A stretch of 64,000 nt of DNA from CAXXOK01 sp963663285 (GTDB lineage Bacteria; Bacillota; Clostridia; Christensenellales; Aristaeellaceae): positions 1,116,001 through 1,180,000 of the forward strand of contig CAXXNI010000004.1 in assembly GCA_963663285.2 (NCBI GenBank), written 5' to 3'. The position numbers and the translations under genes are program-made. Shown here in pieces: positions 60,972 through 64,000 of the stretch (the stretch's first letter is position 1; each line of letters starts with the position of its first letter). The notes under the pieces are model-generated. The model saw only the letters and a program-made list of their open reading frames with translations. It was not told the DNA's origin and made no database searches.

Positions 60972-61209
60972 TCGGAAGTTAGACTAGGCGACGAGCCGTG
61001 GGCGGCTGCGTGCGCGCAAAAACGCGTGCGACCACGGGCGTAAAAACGGTCTATCAACACTGACAAAGCGCGCATGGACAAGGAATTGTTCGACTGTGTG
61101 CGGGGTCTTGGGCGACGCATCGCAACTCTACGCGACGTTAGCCAACTTCAAGAGACCCTTCGCCCAAGAGGGCACGGTTCCCTACATTCAATGGAGGTGC
61201 AAAACATAC
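60972..61209 (+). ncRNA. structured leader of the alpha operon
   Basis: The leader is about 238 bases. TCTTGGGCGA (61107-61116) pairs perfectly with TCGCCCAAGA (61161-61170). An alternative pairing GGGTCT (61104-61109) with AGACCC (61154-61159) overlaps it, so the two cannot form together. Upstream, CCGTGG pairs with CCACGG around 60985-61030. In E. coli S4 represses the alpha operon by binding a pseudoknot near the rpsM start; this fold differs and I do not recognise it as a known family. Confidence 0.5.
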
Positions 61210-61587
61210 ATGGCACGTATTGCGGGCGTTGACCTGCCCAGAGAAAAACGTGTGGAGATCGGACTGACGTATATCTTCGGTATCGGCCTGAAAACCTCTC
61301 AGGAGATTTTGAGTGCTACCGAAATCAGCCCCGACACTCGCGTGAAGGACCTGAATGAGAACGAAGTCAGCAAACTTCGTGATTACATCGAGCACAACGT
61401 AAAAGTAGAAGGCGACCTGCGTCGCGAAGTATCACTGAACATCAAGCGTCTGGTGGAAATCGGCAGCTATCGTGGTGTTCGTCATCGACGTGGCTTGCCT
61501 GTTCGCGGCCAGAAAACCAAGACCAACGCGCGTACCCGTAAGGGTCCCAAGCGTACCATTGCCGGCAAGAAAAAAGCGACCCGGTAA
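61210..61587 (+). CDS. rpsM: 30S ribosomal protein S13
   Basis: A 125-residue protein (MARIAGVDLPREKRVEIGLT; end RTRKGPKRTIAGKKKATR) of the 30S head. GGAGGT lies ten bases before the ATG. Upstream frame continues but lacks a ribosome site and overlaps the leader. Confidence 0.97.
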   Translation: MARIAGVDLPREKRVEIGLTYIFGIGLKTSQEILSATEISPDTRVKDLNENEVSKLRDYIEHNVKVEGDLRREVSLNIKRLVEIGSYRGVRHRRGLPVRGQKTKTNARTRKGPKRTIAGKKKATR

Positions 61588-61629
61588 AAATGCACGATCG
61601 TAACCGCATCTATGGAGGGATGAAACGAT

Positions 61630-62031
61630 ATGGCACCTAAGCAGAAGATGAAGAAGGTATCGCGCAAACGCCGGGAGAAGAAGCTTGTCGAACGCGGCGC
61701 CGCGCATATCCGTTCTTCCTTTAACAACACCATTGTTACCTTGACCGATACCAACGGTAACGCGCTGTCTTGGGCAAGTGCCGGCGGGCTTGGCTTCCGC
61801 GGAAGCAAAAAGTCCACGCCGTTCGCCGCGCAGATGGCTGCCGAGACCGCCGCGAAAGCCGCGATGGAATTCGGTTTGAAGACCGTAGAAGTCTACGTAA
61901 AGGGCCCGGGTTCCGGCCGTGAAGCCGCTATCCGCAGCCTGCAGGCCGCCGGTCTGGAAGTAAATATGATTAAAGACGTTACACCCATTCCGCATAACGG
62001 ATGCCGTCCGCCCAAGCGTAGAAGAGTGTAA
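61630..62031 (+). CDS. rpsK: 30S ribosomal protein S11
   Basis: A 133-residue platform protein (AHIRSSFNNTIVTLTDTNGN; end TPIPHNGCRPPKRRRV). Basic N-terminal tail. Confidence 0.97.
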   Translation: MAPKQKMKKVSRKRREKKLVERGAAHIRSSFNNTIVTLTDTNGNALSWASAGGLGFRGSKKSTPFAAQMAAETAAKAAMEFGLKTVEVYVKGPGSGREAAIRSLQAAGLEVNMIKDVTPIPHNGCRPPKRRRV

Positions 62032-62054
62032 GGAAATCGAGGAGGTACAACATT

Positions 62055-62681
62055 ATGGCAAGATATACCGATTCCGTATGCCGTATGTGCCGCCGCGAGG
62101 GCACCAAACTCTTCCTGAAGGGTGAAAAGTGCTTCTCCGCCAAGTGCGCGCAGACCAAACGGCCGACCCCTCCGGGTCAGCATGGTCAGGCTCGTGCACG
62201 CAAGGCATCTGAATACGGACTGCAGCTTCGTGAAAAACAAAAAGCCCGCCGTGCTTACGGCTTGATGGAAGGCCAGTTCCACCGCACGTTTGTGAAGGCG
62301 GAAGGCATGAAAGGCATTACCGGTGAGAACCTGCTTTCGTTGCTCGAGCGCCGCTTGGACAACGTAGTATACCGCAGCGGTCTGGCTAACAGCCGTGCAC
62401 AGGCTCGCCAGTTTATCTGTCACGGTTTATTCACCGTGAACGGCAAGAAGGTTGATATTCCTTCTTTCTGCACCAAGGTTGGCGACGTTGTGAGCGTTCG
62501 CAGCAACCGCAGAGACATTGAACATTTCAAGATCGTTAAAGAGGGCGTAAACCGCGTGATTCCCAAGTGGCTCACCACCGATGCCGCCGACTTGAAGACC
62601 ACGGTTACCGCTCTTCCTCAGCGCGATGATGTTGATCTTACTTTGCAGGAGAACATGATCGTCGAGTTCTACTCTCGTTAG
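62055..62681 (+). CDS. rpsD: 30S ribosomal protein S4
   Basis: A 208-residue assembly initiator. The N-terminal CRMCRREGTK and CFSAKC form a four-cysteine zinc site (C+ form). An S4 RNA-binding domain starts near RRLDNVVYRSGLANSRAQAR. S4 commonly represses its own operon. Confidence 0.97.
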   Translation: MARYTDSVCRMCRREGTKLFLKGEKCFSAKCAQTKRPTPPGQHGQARARKASEYGLQLREKQKARRAYGLMEGQFHRTFVKAEGMKGITGENLLSLLERRLDNVVYRSGLANSRAQARQFICHGLFTVNGKKVDIPSFCTKVGDVVSVRSNRRDIEHFKIVKEGVNRVIPKWLTTDAADLKTTVTALPQRDDVDLTLQENMIVEFYSR

Positions 62682-62734
62682 GCTTGAGGCTAAGCTAACC
62701 TCAACCAACCGGTTTGAACAGGAGGGTAAACCCA

Positions 62735-63679
62735 ATGATCGAAATCGAAAAAGCGCGGATCGAATGTGCGGAAATGAGCGCAGACAACACATATGGCAAG
62801 TTTATTGTGGAGCCGCTGGAACGCGGATTTGGCAACACACTTGGCAATGCGCTGCGTCGCGTACTGCTCAGCTCCCTACCCGGAGCAGCCGTTACGAGCA
62901 TCCACATTGAGGGGATTCAGCACGAATTCACAACCGTACCCGGTATTGTGGAAGATGTGACGGAGATTATCCTGAACCTCAAACAGCTTTCCTTCAAAAT
63001 GTACACCGATCAGCCGAAAACCGTGATCGTCGATGTTACCGGCCCCTGTGAGTTAAAAGCCGGGGATATCCCGATGGATGACGAAATGGAAATGATCGAT
63101 ACCGAACTGCACATTGCCACTTTGAACGCCGACGCGCATTTGCAAATGACGCTGACGGTGGAAAAAGGCCGCGGTTATGTGAGTGCGGACAAGAACAAAT
63201 CGCCCAATATGCCTATTGGTGTGATTCCGATCGATTCCATTTTTACGCCGATCCGTAAGGTGAACTATACCATCGAAGACACACGTGTCGGCCAGATTAC
63301 CGACTATGACAAGCTCACGCTGGAAGTGATCACCAACGGCACTGTGATGCCGGATGAGGCCATTTCCACCGCAGCTAAAATTCTCACGGAGCATCTGAGC
63401 CTGTTTGTTAGCCTGACGGATCAGGTAATGCCGATTGCATTTACCGATCAGGAAGATGACAAGAAAGAAAAAGTGCTCGAGATGACCATTGAGGAGCTGG
63501 ATTTGAGCGTGCGTGCGTACAACTGCTTGAAGCGCGCGGGCATCAATACAGTGGCCGAGCTGGTGCAGCGGAATCAGGAAGATATGATGAAGGTTCGCAA
63601 TCTGGGCCGCAAGAGCCTGGAAGAAGTGGAACAGAAGCTGGAAGCGCTCAACCTTTCGCTTCGTCCCAGCGACGAGTAA
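62735..63679 (+). CDS. rpoA: RNA polymerase alpha subunit
   Basis: A 314-residue subunit: an N-terminal assembly domain (EPLERGFGNTLGNALRRVLL) and a C-terminal domain with the DNA- and activator-contacting surface (RAYNCLKRAGINTVAELVQR, VRNLGRKSLEEVEQKL). The ATG follows AGGAGGG; an upstream in-frame start is rejected. Confidence 0.98.
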   Translation: MIEIEKARIECAEMSADNTYGKFIVEPLERGFGNTLGNALRRVLLSSLPGAAVTSIHIEGIQHEFTTVPGIVEDVTEIILNLKQLSFKMYTDQPKTVIVDVTGPCELKAGDIPMDDEMEMIDTELHIATLNADAHLQMTLTVEKGRGYVSADKNKSPNMPIGVIPIDSIFTPIRKVNYTIEDTRVGQITDYDKLTLEVITNGTVMPDEAISTAAKILTEHLSLFVSLTDQVMPIAFTDQEDDKKEKVLEMTIEELDLSVRAYNCLKRAGINTVAELVQRNQEDMMKVRNLGRKSLEEVEQKLEALNLSLRPSDE

Positions 63680-63742
63680 TGAAAGTCCGCTTGCACTGCG
63701 TTCTAGCTGCAAGCGATTAGTCCGACTAAGGAGGAAACCGAC

Positions 63743-64000
63743 ATGGCACAACGCAAACTTGGCCGTACAGCTGATCAGCGTAAAGCGCTGATTCGCAATC
63801 AGGTAACCAACCTGATCTGGTATGGCCGTATTGAGACGACGGAAGCCCGCGCTAAAGAAGTGCGCCGCGCCGCCGAGCGTTTGATTACACTGGCCGTGAA
63901 CGAGTGTGATAACACCGTGGAGGCCACCAAGGAAACCCATAACGAAAAAGGTCAGATCGTTTCTCTGACCGTTACCAACGATATGCCTTCCCGTCTGGCC
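63743..64000 (+). CDS. rplQ: 50S ribosomal protein L17, 5' part
   Basis: Cut by the right edge after 86 codons. It begins MAQRKLGRTADQRKALIRNQ then VTNLIWYGRIETT, unmistakable L17. It contains the acidic insertion (NECDNTVEATKETHNEKGQI) seen in clostridial L17 proteins. Ribosome site AAGGAGG lies before the ATG. Confidence 0.95.
   Translation, partial: MAQRKLGRTADQRKALIRNQVTNLIWYGRIETTEARAKEVRRAAERLITLAVNECDNTVEATKETHNEKGQIVSLTVTNDMPSRLA

Overview
The window is a 64 kb piece of chromosome from a Gram-positive, low-to-mid GC anaerobe-type bacterium, most likely a member of the Clostridia (Bacillota). Support: the complete S10-spc-alpha ribosomal supercluster in Firmicute order, a four-cysteine S14 (type Z), a four-cysteine S4, a zinc-ligand adenylate kinase, a KOW-domain protein between map and infA, a split (two-gene) transketolase, a PIN-TRAM membrane protein and strong AGGAGG ribosome binding sites with several TTG and GTG starts. 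I cannot name the genus. No phage, transposase or CRISPR array is visible.

Layout. 1-6 kb: end of an HD-domain hydrolase, an Ohr/OsmC peroxide-resistance gene, and a four-gene ABC export system of the Gld type (ATPase, permease, GldG-like protein, DUF4340 protein). 6-12.7 kb, minus strand: a MerR-TipAS regulator, a cytidylate-kinase-like protein, a PIN-TRAM protein, radA and uvrC. 12.9-17.4 kb: a secreted SH3-VanW protein, then a coupled operon of two membrane proteins (the first DUF5058) and an M20 peptidase. 17.4-28.7 kb: one long branched-chain amino acid operon, ilvBNCD-leuA-cimA-leuCDB, preceded by a previously untracked 41-residue leader peptide packed with Val, Leu and Ile and by an intrinsic terminator, which is a classical attenuator. 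28.8-36 kb: a small DUF6440-like protein, a rhodanese lipoprotein and a membrane glycan cluster (DUF6020-like protein, GT2, DUF354-like, GT-C-like). 36-44.7 kb: zinc-ribbon membrane protein, a second MerR-TipAS regulator, a lacI-GH13 pair, split transketolase, nitroreductase and an ACT-domain protein. 44.7-46.1 kb: tRNA-Gly(CCC) directly upstream of tuf. 46.1-47.4 kb: an AT-rich decayed gene. 47.5 kb to the end: rpsJ through rplQ with secY, adk, map, infA, rpmJ and rpoA.

How the parts work together. The ilv-leu operon holds all the enzymes for valine and leucine up to the transaminase step, and CimA gives 2-oxobutyrate for isoleucine from pyruvate through the same LeuCDB enzymes, so no threonine deaminase is needed; the transaminase is not in the window. 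The attenuator would tie expression to charging of Val and Leu tRNAs. The ribosomal genes form at least three transcription units: rpsJ to secY, adk to rpmJ (own promoter, own terminator), and rpsM to rplQ (own promoter and a long structured leader). Two MerR-TipAS genes carry matching autoregulatory promoters with 19-base spacers, and the LacI gene carries a palindromic operator next to its own promoter.
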